Of a stretch of 35,000 nt of DNA, positions 7,786-19,203 are shown in pieces (positions within the stretch are counted from its first letter, which is position 1; every line of letters starts with the position of its first letter). The stretch covers positions 1-35,000 of the forward strand of contig NZ_WTPX01000006.1 in NCBI RefSeq assembly GCF_013036045.1. The letters run 5' to 3'. The DNA comes from Alienimonas chondri (GTDB lineage: Bacteria > Planctomycetota > Planctomycetia > Planctomycetales > Planctomycetaceae). The notes beneath the pieces were generated by a model. The model saw nothing but the letters and a program-made list of their open reading frames with translations, was not told the DNA's origin and did no database searches. Made by a program: the position numbers and the translations under genes.

Positions 7786-7824
7786 GGCGGTTCGTCAGTC
7801 AAGCGACGCCGTCGTTCATTTCAA

Positions 7825-7845
7825 CCCATACGCGCGACGCATGGG
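7825..7845. promoter_or_regulatory. LysR-type operator (T-N11-A) between oxyR and katG
   Basis: CCCAT (7825-7829) and ATGGG (7841-7845) are perfect arms around 11 bases, giving the T-N11-A core of LysR-type binding sites. It sits about 42 bases upstream of a likely katG -10 box, where an activating OxyR dimer could be placed. Assignment to OxyR is inferred from position. Confidence 0.45.
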
Positions 7846-7886
7846 CGGTATGCAGCCTTTGCGGTCAATCTTTCCCGAGACTCCGT

Positions 7887-7892
7887 CATAAT
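7887..7892 (+). promoter_or_regulatory. Probable -10 box of katG
   Basis: CATAAT at 7887-7892 is the best -10-like hexamer in the divergent region. No good -35 box lies 16-18 bases upstream, which is common for activator-dependent promoters. The katG start lies 55 bases downstream, with AGGAAA just before it as the ribosome-binding site. Confidence 0.4.
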
Positions 7893-7946
7893 GCCCCCCG
7901 AGCGACTCGAGTCTGCGCTCCCCGTTCCGCTCTTTCAGGAAACATC

Positions 7947-10388
<2,442 letters not shown>

Positions 10389-10417
10389 CCGCTCGCCCCC
10401 GGGCGAGATCGACCCGA

Positions 10418-10450
10418 CGACCGCCGCGGCAACCCGCGGCGGTCGTTTTT
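10418..10450 (+). terminator. Rho-independent terminator of katG
   Basis: CGACCGCCGCGG (10418-10429) and CCGCGGCGGTCG (10434-10445) form a perfect 12-bp stem with a four-base loop, followed directly by TTTTT (10446-10450). It lies 30 bases after the katG stop and separates it from the convergent regulator. Confidence 0.93.
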
Positions 10451-10497
10451 CATGGGATGACGAGATGAATCGCGTTCAAACGGAACGAATCGAAGCG

Positions 10498-11664
10498 TCA
10501 ATCAGCCGGTTCGCCGTCTTTGCGGAACGCCCGTGGGGAGACGCCGACGCTCTTGCGGAACGCCGCGGAGAGATACGCCGCGGAGCCGAACCCGGTTCGA
10601 TACGCGATCTCCGCGATCGGCAGGTCCGTGCCCAACAGCAACCGTTTGACGCGGGCCAGCCGCACGCGGGCGATCTCCTCGTGCGGCGTTCGGCCCAACA
10701 GCGACTGGAAGCGGTCCTCCAGCACGCGGCGGGACAGCGGGACGGTCCGCAAGACGTCTTTGACGTTGATGCCCGTCGCGGCCCGTTCTCGGATGAACCG
10801 CACGGCGGCGGCGACGTCCGGGTCTTCGATCGCCAGCGTGTCCGTCGACTGCCGCGTCTCCACGCCCACCGGGCCGACGAACACCGCGTCCGGCGGAACC
10901 GCTTCCCCGGCCATCTTCCGAGCCAACATCGCCGCCGCCTCATACCCGATCCGGCGGGCGTCGCAGATCACGCTGGACAGCGGGGGGGAGGTGAGGTCGC
11001 ACAGCAATCGGTCGTTGTCGGCTCCCAGCACGGCGATCTCCTCCGGCACCGCGATGTCCAGCCCGCGACAGACGTCCAACACCTGTTGCGCACGAATATC
11101 GTAGCAGGCGAACACGCCGGCCGGTCGCGGCAGATCCCGGACCCAGTCGCGCAGGCGGCGGCGTTCTTCAGTCCAGGATCGGTCCGCCTCGCCGAGGACG
11201 GAGGTATCGAACGCTCTGCAGGGGAAGCCCGCCTCCGCCGCGAGTTCGACGAACCGATCGCGGCGCTCGTTCGACCAGCGAAACCGGGGGTCGCCGCAAT
11301 ATCCGAAGGACTGAAAGCCCCGCTCCGCGAGGTGCTCGAAGGCGGCCTCGGCGATGGCGGGGTTGTCGGTCTCCACGCAGGGGGCGCCGGGCAGCAGCCG
11401 GCCGGCGCTGACGTCGACCACCGGCACGCCGGCTCCGGCGAGAACCTGCGCGATCGCATCGGTTTCCACCCGGGCGATCACGCCGTCGCCGTCCCATTCG
11501 GCGAACCAACCCGGCGGCGGGGCGCCGCGCTCCTGTTCCGGCAGATAGACGGACCACGCCTCGTGCTCCCGCTGCCACTGCGTGATCCCGTCCAGCACCC
11601 CCCGAGCGTAAGCGTTCGACGTCTCGATCAACAATGCGACCGACGGGCGGCGGGTCGACGACAT
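10498..11664 (-). CDS. XylR-type AraC-family transcriptional regulator
   Basis: A 388-residue regulator with two parts. Residues 1 to about 275 form a LacI/periplasmic-binding-protein-like ligand domain: PSVALLIETSNAYARGVLDG near the start, then PVVDVSAG, FGYCGDPRF and the hinge-side segment VLGADNDRLLCDLTSPPLSS. Residues about 285-388 form an AraC-type double helix-turn-helix, with LSRRVLEDRFQSLLGRTPHE and then IAEIAYRTGFGSAAYLSAAF. This is the architecture of E. coli XylR, which binds a pentose and activates sugar catabolic operons. The ligand here is probably a sugar, but which one is unknown. The ATG at 11664 begins shortly before the first strand; a longer frame upstream has no domain content. 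It is divergent from the 11913-20043 gene run, so control of that run is plausible. Confidence 0.9.
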   Translation of the reverse strand: MSSTRRPSVALLIETSNAYARGVLDGITQWQREHEAWSVYLPEQERGAPPPGWFAEWDGDGVIARVETDAIAQVLAGAGVPVVDVSAGRLLPGAPCVETDNPAIAEAAFEHLAERGFQSFGYCGDPRFRWSNERRDRFVELAAEAGFPCRAFDTSVLGEADRSWTEERRRLRDWVRDLPRPAGVFACYDIRAQQVLDVCRGLDIAVPEEIAVLGADNDRLLCDLTSPPLSSVICDARRIGYEAAAMLARKMAGEAVPPDAVFVGPVGVETRQSTDTLAIEDPDVAAAVRFIRERAATGINVKDVLRTVPLSRRVLEDRFQSLLGRTPHEEIARVRLARVKRLLLGTDLPIAEIAYRTGFGSAAYLSAAFRKSVGVSPRAFRKDGEPAD

Positions 11665-11912
11665 GAGACGATTCCGGCGGGGCGCTCCCGATGCTCCCCC
11701 GGGGCGGGGGAGTCCGTTCAACCTCTCGTTCAAGGGGTCATATGGAAGGAGATCTTACTCGAGATCGATACTGAACGGGCGGGGTTGATGCGTGTCGGTG
11801 AAATGTCGAAAGAGATTGACGCAATGTCGTATTCTCGTCCGTTCATGCGGAGATACCGTTGGGTTCGTCCTTCGGGCGATCGCCCAACCCTGCAACCTAT
11901 TCGGAATTGCTC
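11665..11912. promoter_or_regulatory. Divergent control region, regulator and pseudopilin genes
   Basis: This 248-base region between divergent starts should hold both promoters. I see AATGTCG twice, about 20 bases apart (near 11803 and 11823), possibly a binding site in direct-repeat form. I also see a hairpin at 11858-11888: GTTGGG and CCCAAC arms, with CGTCC-TTC-GGGCG pairing inside. It would lie in the leader of the pseudopilin transcript. No clean -35/-10 pair stands out. Confidence 0.35.
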
Positions 11913-12872
11913 ATGTCGACGCGTCGTGCTTCTCGTCGTCGGTCCGGTTTCACGCTGATCGAACTGCTGGTGGTCATCGCCATCATCGCGATCCTGGTGA
12001 GCCTGCTCCTGCCGGCGGTGCAACAGGCCCGCGAAGCGGCCCGCCGGAGCCAATGCCAAAACAACCTGAAGCAGATCGGGCTGGCGATGCACAACTACGA
12101 AAGCACCTATCAGGTTCTGCCTTTCGGGGTGACGACGTACATGAAGGAACTGAACGGCGCCGATCGTGGTTGGGGCAACGCCCGAGACGGTTGGAGCTGG
12201 TTCGCGCGGATCTTGCCGCAGATGGATCAGGAGCCGACTTATAAGAACATCGACCTCCGGTACGTCATCAACGGTCATCAGGAGTCGCTGGAGATTCGCA
12301 ACGGATTTAATCCCTCTCATCTCTGCCCCACGGATTCGAGGAAATTCGAGGAGCAGGGGGCGCTGGATTGGCAGTCGCCGCTGCACAATTACGTCGCGTG
12401 CTTCGGCAACACGAGCTACGAAGCCGCCGATTACAACGGCGTCTCCGGCCGGAAAGGATTATTTGAGATCGACGAGGTCGTCTCGTTCGCCGATTGCTAC
12501 GACGGCCTGAGCACGACGGTCATGGTCAGCGAGATTATTACCCCGGAGGCCGTCCCCGTTTGGCAGGCGATGGGCCGCACGACGGTGGCCATGGGGGCGG
12601 GGTTCAATACGCATCACGGGCCCAACTCGTTGATCAACGACCGGGTCAACCGCTGCTACGACAACCTCGGCGGATCGTTGGGCAAACTCTGCGATAATAT
12701 GGGCGAGGACAACTGGCGTTGGAACGTCGTCGCCGCACGAAGCTGGCACGCCGGCGGCGTGCAGACGGTTCTGGGGGACGGAGCCGTCCGCTTCGTCAGC
12801 GAGAACGTCGACGTGGACACCTGGCGGGGCATGGGCACCCGTTCCAACGGCGAAGTCTACGAGGCTCCGTAA
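11913..12872 (+). CDS. DUF1559 H-X9-DG pseudopilin-like protein
   Basis: A 319-residue protein of the planctomycete DUF1559 family. It starts with a basic tip and a type IV pilin-like prepilin motif, [20 protein letters not shown], where cleavage would fall after the Gly and leave Phe-Thr-Leu-Ile-Glu with the conserved Glu5. The helix runs into [20 protein letters not shown]. The C-terminus has the family signature His, nine residues, then Asp-Gly: [12 protein letters not shown]. Planctomycete genomes carry many paralogues, thought to be surface or type II secretion-like pseudopilins; no single function is established. The ATG at 11913 puts a short basic leader ahead of the cleavage site, as expected; an upstream in-frame start would add 18 residues. 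It is followed at 104 bases by a lipoprotein gene, a very common pairing. Confidence 0.93.
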   Translation: MSTRRASRRRSGFTLIELLVVIAIIAILVSLLLPAVQQAREAARRSQCQNNLKQIGLAMHNYESTYQVLPFGVTTYMKELNGADRGWGNARDGWSWFARILPQMDQEPTYKNIDLRYVINGHQESLEIRNGFNPSHLCPTDSRKFEEQGALDWQSPLHNYVACFGNTSYEAADYNGVSGRKGLFEIDEVVSFADCYDGLSTTVMVSEIITPEAVPVWQAMGRTTVAMGAGFNTHHGPNSLINDRVNRCYDNLGGSLGKLCDNMGEDNWRWNVVAARSWHAGGVQTVLGDGAVRFVSENVDVDTWRGMGTRSNGEVYEAP

Positions 12873-12976
12873 TCACGGCTCCTTGGAGCCCACTTCCGCC
12901 CGCCGCGGCCCCGACACGGCGTTCTCCCGCCGGTCGTCGCTCGGGGCGCCCCGCAATTCACGCCCTTCATCAATTC

Positions 12977-13429
12977 ATGCTCGCCAACGTTCGATTCTCC
13001 CTCGCGGTCGCGTTGCCCCTGTTGGCGATCGGCTGCGGCGGGTCTGACCAACGAGACACCGCGCCGGTGCGGGGCACCGTCACCTTTGACGGAGAGCCGG
13101 TCAGCGGGGGGCAACTGTCCTTCGCCCCGACTCGAGCCGGCGGCGACGCCGAACCGGGGAAGGCGGGGGCGGCGACGATCGACGCGGACGGCGGTTTCTT
13201 CGTTAGCACCTACGCCCCCGAGGACGGCGCCGTCGTCGGTACGCACGCCGTGTCCTACATCGCCCCCCCGGCGGAGGCGCCTCGCAGCGAGACGACCAGT
13301 TCGGGAGAGCCCGGCGTCGCCGCGCCGCCGCCGACTCGCTCGCCGTACGAAGGATTGGTTCCTAAAACGAAGCAGGTGACGGTCGAACCCGGGGGGAACG
13401 AGTTCCGCATCGAACTCATTCGCCCCTGA
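12977..13429 (+). CDS. Small lipoprotein, transthyretin/carboxypeptidase-regulatory-like
   Basis: A 150-residue protein. MLANVRFSLAVALPLLAIGC is a lipoprotein signal peptide with lipobox LAIGC, so Cys20 is the likely lipidated residue. The mature part begins with APVRGTVTFDGEPVSGGQLS, the typical opening of beta-sandwich domains that follow DUF1559 genes in planctomycetes. A second strand pair includes ATIDADGGFFVSTYAPEDGAVVGTHAVSY. The end, KQVTVEPGGNEFRIELI, completes the sandwich. No enzymatic residues are evident; a structural role at the cell surface together with the upstream pseudopilin is the usual inference. The ATG at 12977 is chosen because it starts the signal peptide. A hairpin follows the stop. 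Confidence 0.85.
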   Translation: MLANVRFSLAVALPLLAIGCGGSDQRDTAPVRGTVTFDGEPVSGGQLSFAPTRAGGDAEPGKAGAATIDADGGFFVSTYAPEDGAVVGTHAVSYIAPPAEAPRSETTSSGEPGVAAPPPTRSPYEGLVPKTKQVTVEPGGNEFRIELIRP

Positions 13430-13451
13430 CGATTCGGCGGTCCCTTCCTCC

Positions 13452-13468
13452 AGCGGGCGACGCCCGCT
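13452..13468 (+). terminator. Small hairpin after the lipoprotein gene
   Basis: AGCGGGC (13452-13458) and GCCCGCT (13462-13468) form a perfect 7-bp stem with a three-base loop, followed by TCTCGTTTC. It may partly end transcription between the pseudopilin-lipoprotein pair and the sugar-metabolism genes. Confidence 0.5.
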
Positions 13469-13505
13469 TCTCGTTTCACGTTGCACCTCTCAAGAACCGC
13501 GTTCC

Positions 13506-14624
13506 ATGACCGACACAGTCAACGTCGCGATGGTCGGCCTCGGCTTCGGGGCGGAATTCATTCCGATCTATCAGGCCCACCCGCAGGCGAACGTCTCCGC
13601 GATCTGTCGTCGGGACGAGGCGAAGCTGAACGCCTGCGGCGATCAGTTCGGCATCGAAACTCGGTATACCGAATACGAAGACGTCTTGAAGGACGACGGC
13701 GTCGACTTCGTTCATATCAACAGCCCGATCCCGGACCACGCCCGGATGACGTTGCAGGCGCTGGACGCCGGCAAGCACGTCATGTGCACCGTCCCGATGG
13801 CCACCACCGTCGAGGACTGCCGCCAGATCGTGGAGAAGGTCCGCGAGACCGGCTTGAAATACATGATGGCGGAGACCGTGGTCTACAGCCGCGAGTATCT
13901 CTACATCAAAGACCTCTACGAGAAGGGCGAACTGGGGGAGGTGCAGTACCTCGCCGCCTCGCATCCGCAGGATATGAACGGCTGGCCGGAGTATTGGGAG
14001 CGGATGATCCCGATGCACTACGCCACGCACGTGGTCAGCCCCTGCCTGGGCCTGATGGACTCCCCGGCGGAAGCCGTCAGTTGCTTCGGCAGCGGCCGCG
14101 TGCGGGACGATATTCGCGAGAAGTCCGGCAACCCGTTCGCCGTGGAGACCTGCCATATTAAGGTGAAGGACCGCGACCTGACGGCCCATATCTGGCGGTT
14201 CCTCTATGACGTCGCCCGGCAGTACCGGGAGAGCTTCGACGTCTACGGCACGAACAAAAGCTTTGAATGGACGCTGACGGAAGGCGAACATCACGTCCTG
14301 CACACCGCCGGCAAGCCCGAGCCGGAGATCCCGACGAAGGTTGAGATCCCCGACTTCGCCCATCTGCTGCCCCAAGAGATCCAGCGGTTCACGCTGCCCG
14401 CGGAGATCCACGACGCGGACCACCTCTCCTTCCTGCAGGGCGGCGGACACGGCGGCTCGCACCCGCATATGGTCCACGAAATGGTCTCCGCATTAATCGA
14501 CGACCGCGATCCGCAACCGAACGCCGTGACCAGCGCCAACTGGACCTGCGTCGGGTTGTGCGCCCACGAGTCCGCGTTGAAGGGCGGCGAACTCGTCCGC
14601 CTGCCCGAGTTCACCCTCGGCTAA
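13506..14624 (+). CDS. Gfo/Idh/MocA-family oxidoreductase lacking the EKP lysine
   Basis: A 372-residue cytoplasmic protein. The N-terminal Rossmann fold reads VNVAMVGLGFGAEFIP, followed by VSAICRRDEAKL. The middle has DGVDFVHINSPIPDHARM and AGKHVMCTVPMATTVEDC. In most relatives the second motif contains Glu-Lys-Pro, with the lysine acting in hydride transfer; here it is Thr95-Val96-Pro97. The C-terminal half has HYATHVVSPCLGL where others carry the GG-D-G-H-xx-D motif. The protein may therefore use different catalytic residues or have lost ordinary dehydrogenase activity. No signal peptide is seen, unlike many planctomycete homologues. It lies 73 bases before the ThuA fusion and two genes ahead of a sugar epimerase, so a role in keto-sugar chemistry is likely. 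Confidence 0.88.
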   Translation: MTDTVNVAMVGLGFGAEFIPIYQAHPQANVSAICRRDEAKLNACGDQFGIETRYTEYEDVLKDDGVDFVHINSPIPDHARMTLQALDAGKHVMCTVPMATTVEDCRQIVEKVRETGLKYMMAETVVYSREYLYIKDLYEKGELGEVQYLAASHPQDMNGWPEYWERMIPMHYATHVVSPCLGLMDSPAEAVSCFGSGRVRDDIREKSGNPFAVETCHIKVKDRDLTAHIWRFLYDVARQYRESFDVYGTNKSFEWTLTEGEHHVLHTAGKPEPEIPTKVEIPDFAHLLPQEIQRFTLPAEIHDADHLSFLQGGGHGGSHPHMVHEMVSALIDDRDPQPNAVTSANWTCVGLCAHESALKGGELVRLPEFTLG

Positions 14625-14697
14625 CGGTTCGCCCGTCGCGCCTCGTCGCTCCTTTCTGCCGGCTGACGATCTGTCGTTCCCCTCGCACTTTGATTCC

Positions 14698-17600
14698 ATG
14701 CTGCACGCTGCAAGAAATCTGATCTTGACGTCCCTCGCGGCGCTGCTGGCGGTCGCCTGCGTCGCCCCGACGGCCGCCTCCGGGGGAGAGGCGGAGGGCG
14801 TGTCGTTGCTGTTTCTGGGCGACGACGGCCCGCATCAACCGCGGGTGCGGTTCGCAGAACTGGCGCCCGCATTGAAAAACCGCGGCATCGAACTGACCTA
14901 TACGGACCGCATCGCCGACCTGAAGGCGGAGACGCTCGGTCGGTACGACGGGTTGATGCTCTACGCCAACATCGATTCGATCGAGAAGCCGCACGCGGAC
15001 GCGGTCTTAAAGTACGTCGAGGGCGGCGGCGGCTTCGTTCCGCTGCACTGCGCGACGTTCTGCTGGCGGAACGATCCGCGGATGACGGCACTGATGGGCG
15101 CCCGGTTCCTTCGCCACGGAACCGGCACGTTCTCCACGCAGATCGCCGTCCCCGATCACCCCGTCACGGAGGGCTTCGACGGCTTCACGAGTTGGGACGA
15201 AACCTACGTCCATCACCTGCACAACGAAGACGACCGCACCGTCCTCACCTATCGCGCCGGCGAGCCGCAGGCCGAGGGGAACGATCGCGAGCCGTGGACC
15301 TGGGTGCGCACGCAGGGCGAGGGGCGGGTCTTTTATACCGCCTGGGGACATGACGGCCGGACGTTCAAGAACCCCGGGTTCGTCAACCTCGTCGCCCGCG
15401 GGACGTTATGGGCCTGCGGCGCCGACCCGTCCGCGATCCCGGCCTATCGGGAGCGGGAGCCGTTCACCACGCCGGCGATGACGGCGCTGGCCCCGGATCG
15501 GGCGGAATTTCAATACGTCGACGTCGGCCCGAAGATCCCGAACTACACCCCCGGCGAAAAGTGGGGCGAGCAGGGCGACCCGCGGACGCTGATGCAACTG
15601 CCGCTGACGCCGGAGGCGTCGATCAAGCACGCCGTCGTGCCGGAGGGGTTGGAGATCAAGCTCTATGCCGACGAGCGGAACTTCCAGGCCAAGCCGATCG
15701 CGATGACGTGGGACGCCCGCGGCCGCCTGTGGATCTGTGAAACGGTCGATTATCCGAACGAACTGGGCGGCGGACGCGACCGCATTCGCATTTGCGAGGA
15801 CACCGACGGCGACGCCGTCGCGGACAAGTTCACCGTCTTCGCCGACGGACTGAGCATCCCCACGGCGATCGTGATCGCCCGCGGCGGAGCGATCGTGCAG
15901 GACGGCCCGAACACCGTCTTCTTAAAAGACACCGACGGCGACGACGTATCCGACGTCCGCAAAACGCTCATCACCGGCTGGGCGCTGGGCGACACGCACG
16001 GCGGCGTCAGCAACTTCCGCTACGGGCTGGATAACTGGATCTGGTCGATGCAGGGCTATAACAACAGTTCGCCCCGCTTAGTCGACGCCGAAGGGAACGC
16101 CGGGGATCCGGTGCAGTCCTTCCGGCAGGGGTTCTGGCGGTTCAAATTGTCCGAACCCGCGACGGACGCGAGCGGCGAACAGGCGATCCCGACGGTCACG
16201 GATCTCGAATTCGTGCGCTCCACGAACAACAACACCTGGGGGCTGGGCATCAGCGAGGAGGGCCTGATCTTCGGCTCGACCGCCAACGGCAACCCCAGCG
16301 AGTTCATGCCGATCCCGAACCGCTATTACGAACAGGTCCGCGGGTGGTCGCCCCAACGGTTGGACGGCATCGCCGACAGCTATAAATACGACCCGATCAC
16401 GGAGAACGTGCGCCAGGTCGATTGGTTCGGCGGCTACACCGCCGGCGCCGGGCACGCGCTGTATACCGCACGGGCGTTCCCGCAGCAGTGGTGGAACCGG
16501 ACGGCCTTCACCGCCGGCCCCACGGGGCACCTCGTCGGCACGTTCGTCCTGACCCCGGAGGGGGCGAACTTTACGTCGACCAGTCCTGCGAACCTCTTCG
16601 CCAGCGACGACGAATGGACCGCCCCCATCATGGCGGAGGTCGGCCCGGACGGCGCCGTCTGGGTCCTGGACTGGTACAACTATATCGTGCAGCACAACCC
16701 CACGCCGCGGGGCTTTGAAACGGGGAAGGGCGCCGCGTACGAGAGCGATCTGCGGGATAAAAAGCACGGCCGCATCCTCCGCATCGTCCCGGACGAGAAC
16801 GCCGCTGAAAAACTGCATGACTTCTCGGGCCTCACCGCCGCGACCGATGCCGAACTGGTCGCCGCCCTCGCCCATCCGTCGATGCGGTGGCGCTTGCAGG
16901 CCCAGCGGTTATTGATCGAACGCGACGCCGTCGGCGTGACGGAGGAACTCGCGGCGCTGGTCGCCGACGAATCCGTGGACGAGATCGGCCTGAACGTCGC
17001 CGCGATCCACGCCCTGCACACGCTGCACGGCTTGGAGCGCCTGTCCGCGCCAGTCCTCGCCGCCGCGTTGGAGCATCCCTCCGCCGGCGTGCGGCGGAAC
17101 GCGATTCAACTCGCGCCGGAGCGTCTCGACGTCTTGCCGCATAACGCACAGGGCGCCGCCATCCTGACGGCGCACAAGTCGCTGCTGCGGGACGAAGACG
17201 CTCAGGTGCAACTCGCCGCGCTCCTGGCGCTGGCCGACCTGCCGTCGAACGACGAGGTGGGCGCGCTGATCGCGGAGCGGGCGGCGAACGAGACCGACCC
17301 GGTCTTGCGAGACGCCCTCACCGCGGCGGCGGCGGCTCATGCGGGCGGATATTTGTCGGCCGCGCTGGCGGCCTCCGACGAGGCGCCGCCGACGAGCACG
17401 ACGTTGCAAATCGCCGCTCGGGTCGCGGAGCACCTGGCCCGCAGCGGACCGGACCGCGAGGCGCTCACCGCGGTGATCGCTCGGATGGACCGCGGCGACG
17501 AGGCGCTGGTCGAAGCCGTGCTGGACGGCCTCACCGCCGGGCTGCCGGCTCGGGCGGCGTTCCAACCGACGGCCGCGTTCGACGCGGCGTTGGTCAAAGC

Positions 17601-19158
17601 GTTCGAGGGGACGCCCGCCGCGGCTCGGGGCAAGCTGATTCGCCTCGCCGCCCGCAGCGGGACCGACGCCCTCGACGCATTCGAGGAGGAGATCGTCGAC
17701 GAATTGATCGCCACGCTCTCCGACGTCGATGCCGCGGAGGAGCGCCGGCTGTCCGCCGCCCGCGACCTGATCGGGTTCCGCCCGGACGACCCGGCCGTCG
17801 TCGATGAAGCGCTCGCCCAGATCACCGCCCAAACCCCGCCGCAGTTGGCTCGGGGGTTGCTCGCGGCGGTCCGCGACAGTCGCAGCCCGGAAACGGGCGA
17901 GTCGCTGGTGTATGCGATGGGGGCGTTCACCCCCCAGATCGCCTCCGCCGCGATCGACGTGTTGCTGAGCCGGCCGGAGTGGGTCACGGCGCTGCTGTCC
18001 GCGGCGGAAGCCGGCGAACTGGCCCTCACCGACCTTTCCATCGAGCAGAAGACCGCCCTGCGGGACTTCCCGAACCGCGGAATCCGCGAGCGAGGCCGCA
18101 AACTGCTGGCGATGGACGGCGGCCTGCCGAACGCCGACCGCGAGGCCGTGCTGCAAACGCTGTTGCCGCTGACCGAACGCGAAGGCGACGTCGACGCCGG
18201 TCGCGAGGCATATAAGAAGCATTGCTCCGTCTGCCATAAAATCGGCGATCTGGGCGCCGACATCGGCCCGAATCTGTCCGGCATGGTCGTGCATCCGCGG
18301 GAGGAGATCCTCACGCACATCATCGACCCCTCCCGCAGCGTGGAGAGCAACTTCCGTCTCTATACGGCCCTGACGACCGAGGGGCAGGTGCTGCAGGGCA
18401 TGCTGACCTCCGAGACCCGCACCAGCATCACGCTGGTCGATACGAAGGGGAAAGAAACGAGTTTGTCCCGCGAGGATTTGCTGGAACTGCAAGGCTCGCG
18501 GAAGTCCCTGATGCCGGAGGGGTTTGAAAAGCAGATGACCGAGACCGAACTGGTCGATCTGCTGACGTTCCTCACCGCGAAGGGCCGATTCGTCCCGCTG
18601 CCGCTCGATAAGGTGGCGACCGCGGTCAGTACGAAGGGCCTGTTCCACGACGGCGACGAAGGTCCGGACCGGCTGATCTTCCCGGATTGGAAGCCGAAGA
18701 CGGTCGGCGAGACGCCGTTCGTGCTCGTCGATCCGGCCGGCCAATCGAAGCCGAACGTCGTGCTCTTGAACGGCCCGAACGGCTCGCTGCCGCCGTCGAT
18801 GCCGAAGTCCGTCACGCTGCCCTACGGGGCGACGGCGAAGGCGATTCACCTGCTCAGCGGCGTGGGCGGGTGGAGCTTCCCCTACGACCGGAACGAAAGC
18901 GTCTCCATGATCGTTCGCCTGCATTACGCCGACGGCACGACGGAGGATCATCCGCTGAAAAACGGCGTGCACTTCGCGGATTATATTCGCCGCGTCGACG
19001 TCCCCGGCAGCGAATTCGCCTTCGCTTTGGGCGATCAGCAGATCCGCTCCCTCTCCGTGACGCCGGAACGTCCCGACGCGGTGATCGAGACGATCGACCT
19101 CGTCAAAGGACCGGATAACACGGCGCCCATCGTGATGGCCGTAACCGTCGAACGCTGA
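14698..19158 (+). CDS. ThuA / PVC-type beta-propeller / HEAT / cytochrome c fusion protein
   Basis: A 1486-residue exported protein. A signal peptide covers about residues 1-28 (SLAALLAVACVAPTAASGG). Residues about 35-240 form a ThuA (trehalose-utilisation, GATase1-like) domain: LLFLGDDGPHQPRVRF, GGGFVPLHCATFCWRND, HPVTEGFDGF, WDETYVHHL. Residues about 305-700 form a PVC-type dehydrogenase beta-propeller, with WDARGRLWICETVDYPNE and then GAVWVLDWYNYIVQHNP. Residues about 715-1130 are HEAT-like helical repeats. A c-type cytochrome follows with one CSVCH site (Cys1176, Cys1179, His1180). The last 190 residues look like a beta-sandwich or carbohydrate-binding-like module. Families of this kind occur in planctomycetes; the substrate is unknown but probably a sugar or sugar derivative, with electrons passed to the heme. 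The ATG at 14698 is chosen because it begins the signal peptide. Confidence 0.9.
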   Translation: MLHAARNLILTSLAALLAVACVAPTAASGGEAEGVSLLFLGDDGPHQPRVRFAELAPALKNRGIELTYTDRIADLKAETLGRYDGLMLYANIDSIEKPHADAVLKYVEGGGGFVPLHCATFCWRNDPRMTALMGARFLRHGTGTFSTQIAVPDHPVTEGFDGFTSWDETYVHHLHNEDDRTVLTYRAGEPQAEGNDREPWTWVRTQGEGRVFYTAWGHDGRTFKNPGFVNLVARGTLWACGADPSAIPAYREREPFTTPAMTALAPDRAEFQYVDVGPKIPNYTPGEKWGEQGDPRTLMQLPLTPEASIKHAVVPEGLEIKLYADERNFQAKPIAMTWDARGRLWICETVDYPNELGGGRDRIRICEDTDGDAVADKFTVFADGLSIPTAIVIARGGAIVQDGPNTVFLKDTDGDDVSDVRKTLITGWALGDTHGGVSNFRYGLDNWIWSMQGYNNSSPRLVDAEGNAGDPVQSFRQGFWRFKLSEPATDASGEQAIPTVTDLEFVRSTNNNTWGLGISEEGLIFGSTANGNPSEFMPIPNRYYEQVRGWSPQRLDGIADSYKYDPITENVRQVDWFGGYTAGAGHALYTARAFPQQWWNRTAFTAGPTGHLVGTFVLTPEGANFTSTSPANLFASDDEWTAPIMAEVGPDGAVWVLDWYNYIVQHNPTPRGFETGKGAAYESDLRDKKHGRILRIVPDENAAEKLHDFSGLTAATDAELVAALAHPSMRWRLQAQRLLIERDAVGVTEELAALVADESVDEIGLNVAAIHALHTLHGLERLSAPVLAAALEHPSAGVRRNAIQLAPERLDVLPHNAQGAAILTAHKSLLRDEDAQVQLAALLALADLPSNDEVGALIAERAANETDPVLRDALTAAAAAHAGGYLSAALAASDEAPPTSTTLQIAARVAEHLARSGPDREALTAVIARMDRGDEALVEAVLDGLTAGLPARAAFQPTAAFDAALVKAFEGTPAAARGKLIRLAARSGTDALDAFEEEIVDELIATLSDVDAAEERRLSAARDLIGFRPDDPAVVDEALAQITAQTPPQLARGLLAAVRDSRSPETGESLVYAMGAFTPQIASAAIDVLLSRPEWVTALLSAAEAGELALTDLSIEQKTALRDFPNRGIRERGRKLLAMDGGLPNADREAVLQTLLPLTEREGDVDAGREAYKKHCSVCHKIGDLGADIGPNLSGMVVHPREEILTHIIDPSRSVESNFRLYTALTTEGQVLQGMLTSETRTSITLVDTKGKETSLSREDLLELQGSRKSLMPEGFEKQMTETELVDLLTFLTAKGRFVPLPLDKVATAVSTKGLFHDGDEGPDRLIFPDWKPKTVGETPFVLVDPAGQSKPNVVLLNGPNGSLPPSMPKSVTLPYGATAKAIHLLSGVGGWSFPYDRNESVSMIVRLHYADGTTEDHPLKNGVHFADYIRRVDVPGSEFAFALGDQQIRSLSVTPERPDAVIETIDLVKGPDNTAPIVMAVTVER

Positions 19159-19203
19159 ACGTCGGACGTATCCGAACCCTTCGCCCCGTCCCCGGAGAGC
19201 CTG

